Part shown: positions 56,047-64,000 of the stretch, in pieces
Position numbering within the stretch: position 1 is the stretch's first letter
How the letters are laid out: every line of letters begins with the position of its first letter
Assembly (NCBI RefSeq): GCF_945859825.1
Contig: NZ_CAMAPC010000006.1
Span: forward strand, 1-64,000
Direction: 5' to 3'
From: Pseudoalteromonas holothuriae
GTDB taxonomy: Bacteria; Pseudomonadota; Gammaproteobacteria; Enterobacterales; Alteromonadaceae
DNA length: 64,000 bases
Made by a program: the position numbers and the translations under genes
Notes under the pieces: model-generated
Databases searched by the model: none
Seen by the model: only the letters and a program-made list of their open reading frames with translations
What the model was told of the DNA's origin: nothing

Positions 56047-56729
56047 TGATGAATCACTCCTACTGGCAGCTATTTATTAGTGTTTATAAAAAAGATGTGA
56101 CGCTGGCTTTTAGACAACGCTCAGAGATTGTTAATCCACTGCTGTTTTTTTTGATTGTGATTACTTTATTCCCTTTGGCTATAGGTCCAGAACCTGCACT
56201 TTTGACTCGAATGGCGCCTGGTATTATTTGGGTAGCAGCATTACTTTCTACTATGTTAGGGTTAGATAAACTATTTAGAGATGACTTTAATGATGGTTCT
56301 TTAGAGCAGTTAATAGCCTCTCCTTATCCGTTACCGCTGTCTGTATTGGCTAAAGTCTTAGCGCATTGGACAACAACTGGCTTACCTATGGTGCTCATGG
56401 CACCGGTGTTTGCTCTACTAATGAACTTAGAAGCTCAAGCCCTTAGCGCGACAGTACTGACGCTTTTAATTGGTACTCCATTGCTGAGCTTTATTGGCGC
56501 AATTGGCGCTGGGCTTACTGTGGGCTTACAAAAGGGAGGAATACTGATGAGCTTACTGGTCTTGCCTCTTTACATCCCTGTACTAATTTTTGCGACGTCC
56601 GCCATTGATACCAGTAGCATGTCTTTAGCGTATGGTGGACAACTAGCAATCCTCGGTGCCATGCTGGCTATTGCCTGCGTATGTGCACCGATAGCAATAT
56701 CGTCAGCATTAAAAGTGAGTGTAAATTAA
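56046..56729 (+). CDS. ccmB: Haem exporter membrane subunit CcmB
   Basis: A 227-residue polytopic protein with about six membrane segments. Conserved parts are FRQRSEIVNPLLFFLIV, LDKLFRDDFNDGSLEQL and LIASPYPLPLSVLAKVLAHW (partial). The start overlaps the ccmA stop (ATGATG); the second ATG is equally possible. It is the permease partner of CcmA. Confidence 0.96.
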   Translation: MMNHSYWQLFISVYKKDVTLAFRQRSEIVNPLLFFLIVITLFPLAIGPEPALLTRMAPGIIWVAALLSTMLGLDKLFRDDFNDGSLEQLIASPYPLPLSVLAKVLAHWTTTGLPMVLMAPVFALLMNLEAQALSATVLTLLIGTPLLSFIGAIGAGLTVGLQKGGILMSLLVLPLYIPVLIFATSAIDTSSMSLAYGGQLAILGAMLAIACVCAPIAISSALKVSVN

Positions 56730-56730
56730 C

Positions 56731-57471
56731 ATGTGGAAATGGTTACATCCCTATGCAAAAGCAGAGCGTGCGTATCAGTTGTGTAACACGCTGTTGCCGT
56801 ACTTTGCAGTTATCACCTTAGTATGTTTAGTTATTGGTTGGGTTTGGGGGCTTGCCTATGCGCCTGCAGATTATCAACAAAAAGATAGCTATCGCATTAT
56901 TTTTATTCACGTGCCATCGGCTATCTTGTCAATGGGAGCGTACTCATCAATGGCGATAGCGGCCATTATAGCTCTAGTATGGCAAATTCGTAATGCTGAA
57001 CTGGCCGTGATTTCTATAGCACCTGTCGGCGCTGCTATGACTGCTATTGCACTTTTAACCGGTGCCGCATGGGGTAAGCCAATGTGGGGCGCATGGTGGG
57101 TGTGGGATGCTCGTTTAACGTCTGAACTCATTCTCTTGTTTTTATATTTTGGTGTTTTGTCTTTATATCACGCTTTTGAAGACAAAAAATCAGCAGGGCG
57201 TGCCGCATGTATCCTAGCAGTTGTTGGTGTGATTAATCTTCCGATTATTCATTTTTCTGTAGAATGGTGGAATACATTACATCAAGGTTCTACTATCACT
57301 AAATTTGATACATCAGCAATAGACCCTTCAATGCTTTGGCCATTACTTATTAATATAGTGGCGTTTGCAGGGTTTGTTGGGTTGGTTACATTGATCAGAT
57401 TGAAAAATGAGATCATACAACATGAAAAGCACCGTCCGTGGGTGCGTGAACTAGTTGGTCGAGGTGAGTGA
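56731..57471 (+). CDS. ccmC: Haem-handling membrane protein CcmC
   Basis: A 246-residue protein with six membrane helices. It carries the tryptophan-rich haem-handling motif WGKPMWGAWWVWDARLTSEL and two periplasmic His (IFIHVPSAI; HFSVEWWNTLHQG). It loads haem onto CcmE at the periplasmic face. The stop overlaps the ccmD start (TGATG). Confidence 0.97.
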   Translation: MWKWLHPYAKAERAYQLCNTLLPYFAVITLVCLVIGWVWGLAYAPADYQQKDSYRIIFIHVPSAILSMGAYSSMAIAAIIALVWQIRNAELAVISIAPVGAAMTAIALLTGAAWGKPMWGAWWVWDARLTSELILLFLYFGVLSLYHAFEDKKSAGRAACILAVVGVINLPIIHFSVEWWNTLHQGSTITKFDTSAIDPSMLWPLLINIVAFAGFVGLVTLIRLKNEIIQHEKHRPWVRELVGRGE

Positions 57472-57674
57472 TGCAATTTGAATCATTTAGTGAGTTTTTA
57501 GCCATGGGCGGCTATGGCTTTTATGTTTGGCTATCTTTTGGTAGCTGCAGTGCAATTTTGTTGGCAATTTTTATTAGTTCGTTGCGAGATGGTTATAAAC
57601 TGCGTGATGAAGTTCGTGCCCAGATGCGCCGAGAAGAGCGCATTAAACAAGCAAAGCAACAGGAGCAGGTATGA
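57471..57674 (+). CDS. ccmD: Haem exporter accessory protein CcmD
   Basis: A 67-residue single-pass protein: [26 protein letters not shown] (partial), then a basic cytoplasmic tail ([16 protein letters not shown]). The ATG at 57471 is preferred to the GTG one codon earlier. CcmD helps release holo-CcmE. It overlaps ccmE by four bases. Confidence 0.93.
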   Translation: MQFESFSEFLAMGGYGFYVWLSFGSCSAILLAIFISSLRDGYKLRDEVRAQMRREERIKQAKQQEQV

Positions 57675-58150
57675 ATCCAAGAAGAAAGAAACGTCTACTT
57701 ACCGTCGTTGCTATAGTTTTTGGTGTTGGGTCGGCGATTGGTTTGATGTTGTATGCTTTGCAAGAAAACATCAATCTATTTTATACCCCAAGTGAACTAA
57801 TCAATGGTAAAGGTGAAAGTCACGAGAAGCCATTTATTGGTCAAAAGCTAAGAATTGGTGGCATGGTTGTTCCGGGTACTGTTGAGCGAGATGAAGATAG
57901 CTTGGATGTGAGCTTTAAACTAGCAGATACAGGCCCTACAGTGACTATCCGTTACCATGGGATTTTGCCTGATCTATTTAGAGAGGGTCAGGGTATTGTC
58001 GCTCAAGGTACATTGGTTGAAACCAATGTTATTGAGGCATTTGAGGTACTGGCTAAACATGATGAAGAATATATGCCCCCAGAAGTCGCTGAAGCACTTA
58101 AGGGTATTAAGCATGAGAAGCCAAAGTACAACTTAGGAAACGAGAACTAA
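57671..58150 (+). CDS. ccmE: Haem chaperone CcmE
   Basis: A 159-residue protein with an N-terminal membrane anchor (about 8-28) and a periplasmic OB-fold. The haem-attaching His and the following Tyr lie in [13 protein letters not shown]. Strands [11 protein letters not shown] and [20 protein letters not shown] (partial) fit the family. It carries haem from CcmC to CcmF/H. Confidence 0.97.
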   Translation: MNPRRKKRLLTVVAIVFGVGSAIGLMLYALQENINLFYTPSELINGKGESHEKPFIGQKLRIGGMVVPGTVERDEDSLDVSFKLADTGPTVTIRYHGILPDLFREGQGIVAQGTLVETNVIEAFEVLAKHDEEYMPPEVAEALKGIKHEKPKYNLGNEN

Positions 58151-58151
58151 T

Positions 58152-60116
58152 ATGATCCCTGAAATTGGTTATTTTTCACTTGTCCTAGCAATGGCACTGA
58201 GTTTATTGTTATGTATTTTTCCACTATGGGGTGCACACACAGGTAATTTGCGCTTAATGCGGGCTGCACCGTCATTAGCTGTCGGCCAGTGTGTGTTTGT
58301 GTTGTTCTCTTTTGCGGTTTTAATTTATGTTACCTTAACCGATGATTTTACTGTCGCTTATGTAGCGCATCATTCAAGTAGTACCTTACCTTGGTATTAT
58401 AAAATCACGTCGACCTGGGGTGGGCACGAAGGTGCTATTTTACTGTGGCTCGTAATGCAAACATCATGGACTGCTGTTGTCGCTTTGATGTCTAATTCTA
58501 TCCCTTGGGTATTGCGTGCAAGAGTGTTAGGTGTTTTAGGGTTTCTAGGCGTAGGGTTTATGTTATATACGCTTTGGATGTCTAGCCCATTTGAGCGTTT
58601 ATTGCCTTATTATCCAGTGGAAGGTCGAGATTTAAATCCACTATTGCAAGACCCAGGTATGATCATACACCCGCCTCTGCTGTATATGGGTTATGTTGGA
58701 CTTTCTGTCTCTTTTTCATTTGCTATTGCGGCATTACTGACAGGTAAATTAGATAATACCTGGGCTAAATGGTCTCGACCTTGGACTATTGTTGCTTGGG
58801 CTTTTTTGACACTAGGCATCACCATTGGTAGCTGGTGGGCGTATGCTGAACTTGGCTGGGGCGGCTGGTGGTTTTGGGATCCGGTTGAAAATGCATCTTT
58901 GATGCCATGGCTTGTGGCAACAGCACTGCTACATTCTCTCGCTGTAACTGAAAAACGCGGCGTATTCAAGTCTTGGACCGTGTTATTGGCTATCACGGCT
59001 TTTAGCTTATGTTTGTTGGGCACCTTTATCGTTCGATCGGGCATTATAGTATCTGTACATGCCTTTGCGACTGACCCTGACAGAGGGTTATATATACTGT
59101 TGTTTCTTGGCGTGGTGGTTGGCGGCAGTTTAGCGTTATATGCAGCGCGTGTATCGCAGGTTAAAAGTGAAGGCCGATATCAACTCTTCTCACGCGAAGT
59201 GGCGCTTTGGGTCAATAATATATTTCTTGTTGTTGCTACTTTAGTGGTGTTTTTGGGCACCTTGCTTCCTATGATCCACAAAGAGTTAGGTTTAGGCTCA
59301 ATTTCTATTGGAGTACCGTTTTTTAATCAAATGTTTGCCATTTTAATCGTCCCTTTTGCAATTTTAATGGGCTTGGCGCCAATGCTTCGCTGGAAGCAAA
59401 ATAAACTCTCATTACTTGTTAAAAAATGGCTAGTGGTATTCGTAGTAACAATAGTTATTACATCTGCATGGTTATTTGGTAATTATGAAGTGGTTAAACC
59501 GCTGACTTTCTTAGCCACTGCGCTGGCGGTTTGGATTGTACTGGCAACAGGATTAGATATTTTGCAAAAAGTATCTTTACCCGAGAACTTGGCAGAAGGG
59601 TTCAAACGTCAAGGCTTGAGTTATTGGGCAATGGTGTCAGGTCATGTTGGTATTGCTTTTGTGATTGCTGGTGTCACATTAACTTCCGCTTATTCAGTTG
59701 AGCGTTCAGTGCGCATGCAACCGGGAGATACTGCATCGTTGAATGAATACGTTTATCGTTTTGAGGGTGTTAAAGAAATTGTTGGACCAAATTATAGTGG
59801 CCATGCAGGAGTTGTAACGGTTTTAAAAAATAATCAAGTCGTTACCGAGTTATATGCAGAGAAACGTTTATACACCATTGGTATGCAATTTATGACAGAA
59901 GCAGCGATTGACGACGGTTTCTTTCGAGACTTGTATTTGGCTCTTGGTGAGCAGTTAAGCCAAGGAGCTTGGTCGTTGCGTATTTATCACAAGCCATACG
60001 TACGTTGGATGTGGTTAGGTGGGTTATTAATCGCTTTAGCAGGCTTTATGGTGGTAGCTGACAAACGATATAGAAAGGGCTCGATGCTTGATAGTAAGCA
60101 AGGAGCCAATGCATGA
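58152..60116 (+). CDS. ccmF: Cytochrome c haem lyase subunit CcmF
   Basis: A 654-residue polytopic protein. The WWD-domain motif is at GWGGWWFWDPVENASLMPWL, with an upstream STWGGHEGAILLW and HPPLLYMGYVG that contain the conserved haem-binding His residues. With CcmH and CcmI it attaches haem to CXXCH apocytochromes. The stop overlaps ccmG by four bases. Confidence 0.97.
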   Translation: MIPEIGYFSLVLAMALSLLLCIFPLWGAHTGNLRLMRAAPSLAVGQCVFVLFSFAVLIYVTLTDDFTVAYVAHHSSSTLPWYYKITSTWGGHEGAILLWLVMQTSWTAVVALMSNSIPWVLRARVLGVLGFLGVGFMLYTLWMSSPFERLLPYYPVEGRDLNPLLQDPGMIIHPPLLYMGYVGLSVSFSFAIAALLTGKLDNTWAKWSRPWTIVAWAFLTLGITIGSWWAYAELGWGGWWFWDPVENASLMPWLVATALLHSLAVTEKRGVFKSWTVLLAITAFSLCLLGTFIVRSGIIVSVHAFATDPDRGLYILLFLGVVVGGSLALYAARVSQVKSEGRYQLFSREVALWVNNIFLVVATLVVFLGTLLPMIHKELGLGSISIGVPFFNQMFAILIVPFAILMGLAPMLRWKQNKLSLLVKKWLVVFVVTIVITSAWLFGNYEVVKPLTFLATALAVWIVLATGLDILQKVSLPENLAEGFKRQGLSYWAMVSGHVGIAFVIAGVTLTSAYSVERSVRMQPGDTASLNEYVYRFEGVKEIVGPNYSGHAGVVTVLKNNQVVTELYAEKRLYTIGMQFMTEAAIDDGFFRDLYLALGEQLSQGAWSLRIYHKPYVRWMWLGGLLIALAGFMVVADKRYRKGSMLDSKQGANA

Positions 60117-60685
60117 ATCGTAAATTGCTTGGATTAATTCCGTTTCTTATTTTTACATTGCTATGCGTGTTTTTATATCAGGGGTTGTTTGGTAACCCTC
60201 GTGAGCTACAAACTGGGCGAATAGGGCATACAATGCCAAGCTTTACGTTACCAGATTTAATGGATAGTCAAAAGCAGTGGCAAAATAAAGATTTGTTGGG
60301 CGAGGTATACTTACTCAATGTCTGGGGAACTTGGTGTCCAACTTGTGTTGCAGAATTAAGCTATCTGACTGAGCTAAAAGAGCAGGGGGTCAAAATTGTA
60401 GGTTTGTATTATGAACAAGCTTATGACCCCGATTTTGGTGATCGATTCGATATAAACAAATTACGTGTCGAAGTGCAGACTATGTTGGCTAGAACTGGTA
60501 ATCCTTACCAATTTAATATTCTCGATTTAGAGCGAACTCTAGCGCTAGATTTAGGCGTATCTGGTGCCCCCGAAACATTTTTAGTCGATAAGCAAGGAAC
60601 GATTTTGCTGCATCATACAGGCGATATTAATCAACGTGTTTGGCGAGCTAAGTTCGCACCTAAGATCATGGAGTTAACGCAATGA
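60113..60685 (+). CDS. ccmG: Periplasmic thiol:disulfide interchange protein CcmG/DsbE
   Basis: A 190-residue thioredoxin-fold protein with an N-terminal membrane anchor (LLGLIPFLIFTLLCVFLYQ). The active site is WGTWCPTCVAEL (CPTC) and the cis-Pro loop is VSGAPETFLVD. It keeps apocytochrome cysteines reduced. It overlaps ccmH by four bases. Confidence 0.97.
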   Translation: MNRKLLGLIPFLIFTLLCVFLYQGLFGNPRELQTGRIGHTMPSFTLPDLMDSQKQWQNKDLLGEVYLLNVWGTWCPTCVAELSYLTELKEQGVKIVGLYYEQAYDPDFGDRFDINKLRVEVQTMLARTGNPYQFNILDLERTLALDLGVSGAPETFLVDKQGTILLHHTGDINQRVWRAKFAPKIMELTQ

Positions 60686-61137
60686 AAATTGTGATGGTAT
60701 TACTTTTGTTATGGTGTAGCTCAGGCTTCGCAGCAGAAGACAAATATGAATTTTCAAATCAAGAACGTGCCTCAACATTTAGGGAGCTAACACACGAGCT
60801 ACGCTGCCCTAAATGTCAAAATCAAAATATTGCAGATTCAGATGCGATTGTGGCTAAAGACCTGCGTGATAAGGTTTTGAACTTAGTTAATGAAGGTAAG
60901 AGTAAGCAAGAAGTCATTGATTATATGATAGACCGATATGGGTACTTTGTGCATTATCAGCCACCAGTTACCCCTGCTACAATCATTCTTTGGGTGTTAC
61001 CAATACTAATCGTTATTATTGGCTTTGGGGTTATTGTATTTAGGCATAAGAAGGCATCAAGTAAGCAAACTTGGAGCCCAGAAGATGAGCAACAGCTTAC
61101 AAAATTAATTCAGCAATATCAGCGTAGGGAGCAATAG
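60682..61137 (+). CDS. ccmH: Cytochrome c maturation protein CcmH
   Basis: A 151-residue protein with a signal peptide (cleavage near GFAAEDK). The redox motif LRCPKCQNQNI (LRCxxC) lies at about residues 41-51, followed by a three-helix domain and a C-terminal transmembrane helix (IILWVLPILIVIIGFGVIV). The short length shows that the TPR part is encoded separately as ccmI. Confidence 0.97.
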   Translation: MKIVMVLLLLWCSSGFAAEDKYEFSNQERASTFRELTHELRCPKCQNQNIADSDAIVAKDLRDKVLNLVNEGKSKQEVIDYMIDRYGYFVHYQPPVTPATIILWVLPILIVIIGFGVIVFRHKKASSKQTWSPEDEQQLTKLIQQYQRREQ

Positions 61138-61139
61138 TG

Positions 61140-62402
61140 ATGACCGGTATTATGCAAATGTGGGGTATGTTTGCGTTACTCACATTATTGGCCATATTGT
61201 TTGTTGTTGTGCCATTTCTGCGTCGTGAGAAAGTATTAAAAGTTGACAATGAAGCGAATGCGCAGCGCATTGATATTTATCAACAGCGATTTAATGAACT
61301 ACAAGTAGAGCTTGATAACCAAAGAATTGATACACAGTTATATCAAGAGTCGATTTTAGAATTAAAGCGCCGTTTGCTTAATGAGTTGTCTCCTGAAAAG
61401 CAGTTAAATAGTAAAGGTAATAACCGCATATTTGCGCTCACAGGCTTGCTATTTACACTAGCTGTAAGTGGGGTTTTTTATCAATTTATGGGTAGTCAAC
61501 AACAAATCGAAAATTGGTATGATGCAATAGAAAAACTACCAGAGTATGGGGAACGAGCAGTATTACAACAAGGTGAGGTTTTATCAGCAAACGAATTACA
61601 AGCTTTCGCTTTAGGTTTGCGTACTAAGCTTGCTAACAGTGGCGATGACGCTGTAGCATGGATGTTGCTAGGCCGTGTTGCTATGTCATTGAATGATTAT
61701 CAAATGGCTAAACAGGCATTTGATAAAGCATTAAAAATGGACCCCAATAACCATAATATTTTAATCAACTATAGCCAAGTGCTACTGATTGAAGGCTCTG
61801 AAGCAGGCATGAATCGCGCTGCGCGTTTACTTGCTAAGGTGCTAAAAAGTGAGCCGACAAATATCGACGCAATTTCTTTGCTCGCGTTAATTGCTTATGA
61901 AAAACAAGACTGGTTAGAGGCAAAAACCGCTTTTGAAGTGCTGCTTGCTAACATGCAAAAAAATGACCCTAGATATGCCATGATTGAACAGCGTATTGCA
62001 CAAATTGAAGAAAAAATAACACCGGTACAGCAGGCTAAGCCTATAAGTTTAACCGTTAAGGTGGCGCTGGATAGTACCTTACAAACACAGTTGCCAGAGC
62101 AAGGCACTTTATTTGTTTTTGCTAAAGCGGTAGATGGACCCGCTATGCCACTTGCAGTAGCGAAGCTTACAAATTTTAACTTGCCTTTGACTGTCACCTT
62201 AGACGATAGTATGGCTATGATGCCAAGCTTAAAGCTTTCTAATTATCAGGATGTTGTTATAACTGCCCGTATATCAAAAGATAGTAGTGTGATGACACAA
62301 GAAGGTGAGCTGGAAGGGTTAAGTCAGATAATTTCATTAGCTGAGAACAGCAAAGAGGCTTTTGTAGAGATTAATCGGATTATATCAAGCACAGGAAAGT
62401 AA
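61140..62402 (+). CDS. ccmI: Cytochrome c maturation TPR protein CcmI
   Basis: A 420-residue protein with two N-terminal transmembrane helices (about 6-25 and 97-115) and a Leu/Gln-rich coiled coil between them. TPR repeats follow (DDAVAWMLLGRVAMSLNDYQMAKQAFDKAL, partial; NHNILINYSQVLL), and a C-terminal beta domain binds apocytochrome. The ATG at 61140 follows AGGGAG; a GTG one codon earlier overlaps the ccmH stop. It presents apocytochrome to CcmF/H. Confidence 0.94.
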   Translation: MTGIMQMWGMFALLTLLAILFVVVPFLRREKVLKVDNEANAQRIDIYQQRFNELQVELDNQRIDTQLYQESILELKRRLLNELSPEKQLNSKGNNRIFALTGLLFTLAVSGVFYQFMGSQQQIENWYDAIEKLPEYGERAVLQQGEVLSANELQAFALGLRTKLANSGDDAVAWMLLGRVAMSLNDYQMAKQAFDKALKMDPNNHNILINYSQVLLIEGSEAGMNRAARLLAKVLKSEPTNIDAISLLALIAYEKQDWLEAKTAFEVLLANMQKNDPRYAMIEQRIAQIEEKITPVQQAKPISLTVKVALDSTLQTQLPEQGTLFVFAKAVDGPAMPLAVAKLTNFNLPLTVTLDDSMAMMPSLKLSNYQDVVITARISKDSSVMTQEGELEGLSQIISLAENSKEAFVEINRIISSTGK

Positions 62403-63134
62403 ATGTTTAAGCCATTTTTAGCTGCCTTTGCAGCCGTTGTAATTTGTGGATGTAGTAGTATTCCTATCGAGAAACAGGATGATCGAGATCCATTGCAAAC
62501 ACTCAATAGACCTATATATGATTTTAATATGGATGTGATAGATTCATATATTTTGCGCCCCGTTACCGTTGGATATGTTGCTATAACCCCACAGCCAGTG
62601 CGAACTGGCTTAGTGAATTTTACGACAAATTTAACAACGCCTACCGATGCTATCAATGCGGCCTTGCAAGGAAAGCCAGAAAGTTTGGGAATAAATACGG
62701 CGCGCTTTTTGATCAACTCAACCGTTGGAGTGCTAGGCTTGTTTGATGTAGCCAGCAGTTTAGGTCTTAAGCATCATGATGAAGATTTTGGACAAACGTT
62801 AGGAGTTTGGGGGGTTGGGGATGGCGCTTATTTAATGCTTCCGGGTATGGGGCCATCAACATTAAGAAATTTAACCGGAGATGTAGTTGATAATGTCGTT
62901 TTACCTGAAATTGCTTTAACAACACCACAAACAATTGCTGTATTTGCATTCAAAGCAATTGAAACAAGAGCGCAGTTAATGGCGCAAGAAAAGTTGCTAC
63001 ATGAGTCTTTGGACCCTTATATATTTGTAAAAGATGTGTATTTCCAAAGGCAATTATACGAACTTTACGATGGTAATCCACCAATTAAAGAAGAGCCGGA
63101 AGATTTCGATGAGGATTTTTTAGAAAATTTATAA
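62403..63134 (+). CDS. mlaA: Outer-membrane lipid asymmetry lipoprotein MlaA (VacJ)
   Basis: A 243-residue lipoprotein. The lipobox ICGC sets Cys17 as the lipidated residue, and the next residues Ser-Ser favour the outer membrane. MlaA motifs are DPLQTLNRPIYDFNMDVID (partial), PVRTGLVNFTTNLTTP, RFLINSTVGVLGLFDVAS, DEDFGQTLGVWGVGDGAYLMLPG (partial) and GPSTLRN. It removes mislocalised phospholipids from the outer leaflet with porins and MlaC. It starts directly after the ccmI stop but is not a ccm gene. Confidence 0.96.
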   Translation: MFKPFLAAFAAVVICGCSSIPIEKQDDRDPLQTLNRPIYDFNMDVIDSYILRPVTVGYVAITPQPVRTGLVNFTTNLTTPTDAINAALQGKPESLGINTARFLINSTVGVLGLFDVASSLGLKHHDEDFGQTLGVWGVGDGAYLMLPGMGPSTLRNLTGDVVDNVVLPEIALTTPQTIAVFAFKAIETRAQLMAQEKLLHESLDPYIFVKDVYFQRQLYELYDGNPPIKEEPEDFDEDFLENL

Positions 63135-63150
63135 TTGAGATTTAAAGGAG

Positions 63151-63180
63151 ATAGGCTGGCGACGGGCAGTGCCAGCCTAT
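63151..63180. terminator. Terminator after mlaA (probably bidirectional)
   Basis: A perfect 10-bp stem (63151-63160 with 63171-63180) with a 10-base loop lies 16 bases after mlaA. A second small hairpin GGGAG/CTCCC lies at 63188-63203. It separates mlaA from the convergent small gene that ends at 63216 and can serve both. Confidence 0.82.
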
Positions 63181-63215
63181 TATAGTTGGGAGAGTAGGCT
63201 CCCATAAATTAGTTA

Positions 63216-63509
63216 CTAGTGGATTACACCATTTTGTTTTTGTTTGCGAACAAAACCAAGATTATTGAGCTTTTCTACTAAAACGGATGGGTCATCTAAT
63301 TTTTTCGCTGTAGACTCATTTCTTAAAAAATGGTCATCAGGCACATTGTGTAAGTCGAGCATTTTATTAAAAAGAATGCTTCGCATTGTCAGCGCTGTCA
63401 TTCCGTTATCCTGAATTTCATCAAGACGTCCTTGCAGTTCAGAAAATGGCCCAGATTGTACATCATCAACAACCGCAGCGAAGTGATTTACCTGTTTATT
63501 TTTTAGCAT
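63216..63509 (-). CDS. Small hypothetical protein
   Basis: A 97-residue soluble protein that I do not recognise. The ATG at 63509 is chosen because AGAAGG lies five bases upstream; the frame continues nine codons further without support. It is predicted mainly helical, with MTALTMRSILFNKMLDLHNVPDDHF in the middle and a basic C-terminal part (NLGFVRKQKQNGVIH). No signal peptide, membrane segment or cysteine motif is visible. It is monocistronic and convergent with mlaA. No function is proposed. Confidence 0.75.
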   Translation of the reverse strand: MLKNKQVNHFAAVVDDVQSGPFSELQGRLDEIQDNGMTALTMRSILFNKMLDLHNVPDDHFLRNESTAKKLDDPSVLVEKLNNLGFVRKQKQNGVIH

Positions 63510-63743
63510 AATAGCCTTCTCCCGGAAAACATCCAATTGTCATAGTTAACAGCGTCCATCATATTTTTTGTGTTAAAAATAGATACTTACACCTTTCAAG
63601 TTGAAAACAGTGTACTCTGTTTTTAGGGCAGATTACTAACTTGGATGTAAAGCTTTGTAAATCGAGTAATGAACGTTTTAAAGTGGCTTACATAAAATGG
63701 TTTAGACATCTAGAAGTAAGATATTGATGAGCAAATAAAAATA

Positions 63744-63773
63744 GTTATCAGTACCTTTTATGGTACTGATAAC
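63744..63773 (-). terminator. Terminator of the antiporter gene
   Basis: A perfect 12-bp stem (63744-63755 with 63762-63773) and six-base loop lies just 3' of the antiporter stop. Read on the minus strand it is followed by a T-rich tract. The plus strand also has a T run shortly after. Confidence 0.85.
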
Positions 63774-63784
63774 AAACTTTTACA

Positions 63785-64000
63785 TTAAGAAAATAAATTC
63801 TGTTTTACATGTTCAGCGAAGCCACTTCCAGCTTCAAGATAAAAGTTATAGGTCGAATCGACACCCATTTCTTCAAGTTCTTTTTGTTGATCGGGATAAT
63901 TTGCAATAGCGGTAACTTGACCTTTAAAACCCGATGCTTTTAGTTGCTCCAGTGCGTATATATTCTGCATATGCTTGGGCATTGCGAGCATGACCATATC
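63785..64000 (-). CDS. C-terminal end of a KefB/YbaL-type cation:proton antiporter
   Basis: The last 71 or so codons of a minus-strand gene that continues past the window end (the frame is open to base 64000). The visible part is an RCK/TrkA-N nucleotide-binding segment: DMVMLAMPKHMQNIYALEQLKASGF (partial), GQVTAIANYPDQQKELEEMGVD (partial), then YNFYLEAGSGFAEHV. This is the usual end of potassium/proton antiporters of the CPA2 family. The exact subfamily cannot be told from the fragment. Confidence 0.8.
   Translation of the reverse strand, partial: DMVMLAMPKHMQNIYALEQLKASGFKGQVTAIANYPDQQKELEEMGVDSTYNFYLEAGSGFAEHVKQNLFS

Overview
The window is a low-GC chromosomal segment of a marine gammaproteobacterium, most like Pseudoalteromonas or a close relative (Alteromonadales). 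This rests on gene order and protein character: the polar flagellar master operon (flrABC, fliE to flhB, flhA-flhF-flhG-fliA, cheYZAB, parC-parP-cheW) runs into a cytochrome c maturation operon, as in Vibrio and Shewanella. No rRNA or tRNA gene is visible, so the genus is an inference.

Layout: (1) 1-4654: a flagellin gene cut by the window edge, a complete flagellin with a textbook sigma-28 promoter, then flaG, fliD, fliS and a fliT-like gene. (2) 4676-10660: a motility accessory factor (flagellin glycosyltransferase) followed by four probable glycan-tailoring genes (methyltransferase, FemAB/GNAT-like acyltransferase, FAD oxidoreductase, methyltransferase). (3) 10898-20549, mostly minus strand: a nonulosonic (pseudaminic-type) acid cluster with pseB, pseC, an aldo/keto reductase, an SpsF-like cytidylyltransferase, a class III aminotransferase, a PseG-GNAT fusion, PseI and a DUF4910-type protein, with one unknown plus-strand gene inside. 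A strong sigma-54 promoter match precedes pseB. (4) 20798-26696: a divergent short flagellin-like gene and the regulators flrA, flrB and flrC, with a DNA repair gene (tag) wedged between flrA and flrB on the other strand. (5) 26850-45439: basal body, C-ring, export apparatus, FlhF/FlhG polar placement proteins and sigma-28. (6) 45478-52674: chemotaxis core plus ParC/ParP for polar array positioning. (7) 52675-55322, minus strand: an FlhB C-terminal-domain protein and a second FliK-like protein. (8) 55411-62402: ccmABCDEFGHI; then mlaA, a small unknown gene and the end of a KefB-type antiporter gene.

Together the genes form one polar flagellum programme. FlrA and FlrBC with sigma-54 should switch on five promoters that I can read here (GG-N10-GC), before pseB, flrB, fliE, fliK and flhA. 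FliA (sigma-28) then activates flagellin. The sugar cluster would make a CMP-activated nonulosonic acid that Maf transfers to flagellin. Its non-standard composition (extra aminotransferase, reductase, SpsF-type activation enzyme, tailoring genes beside maf) is the best candidate for something undescribed: an unusual flagellin glycan.
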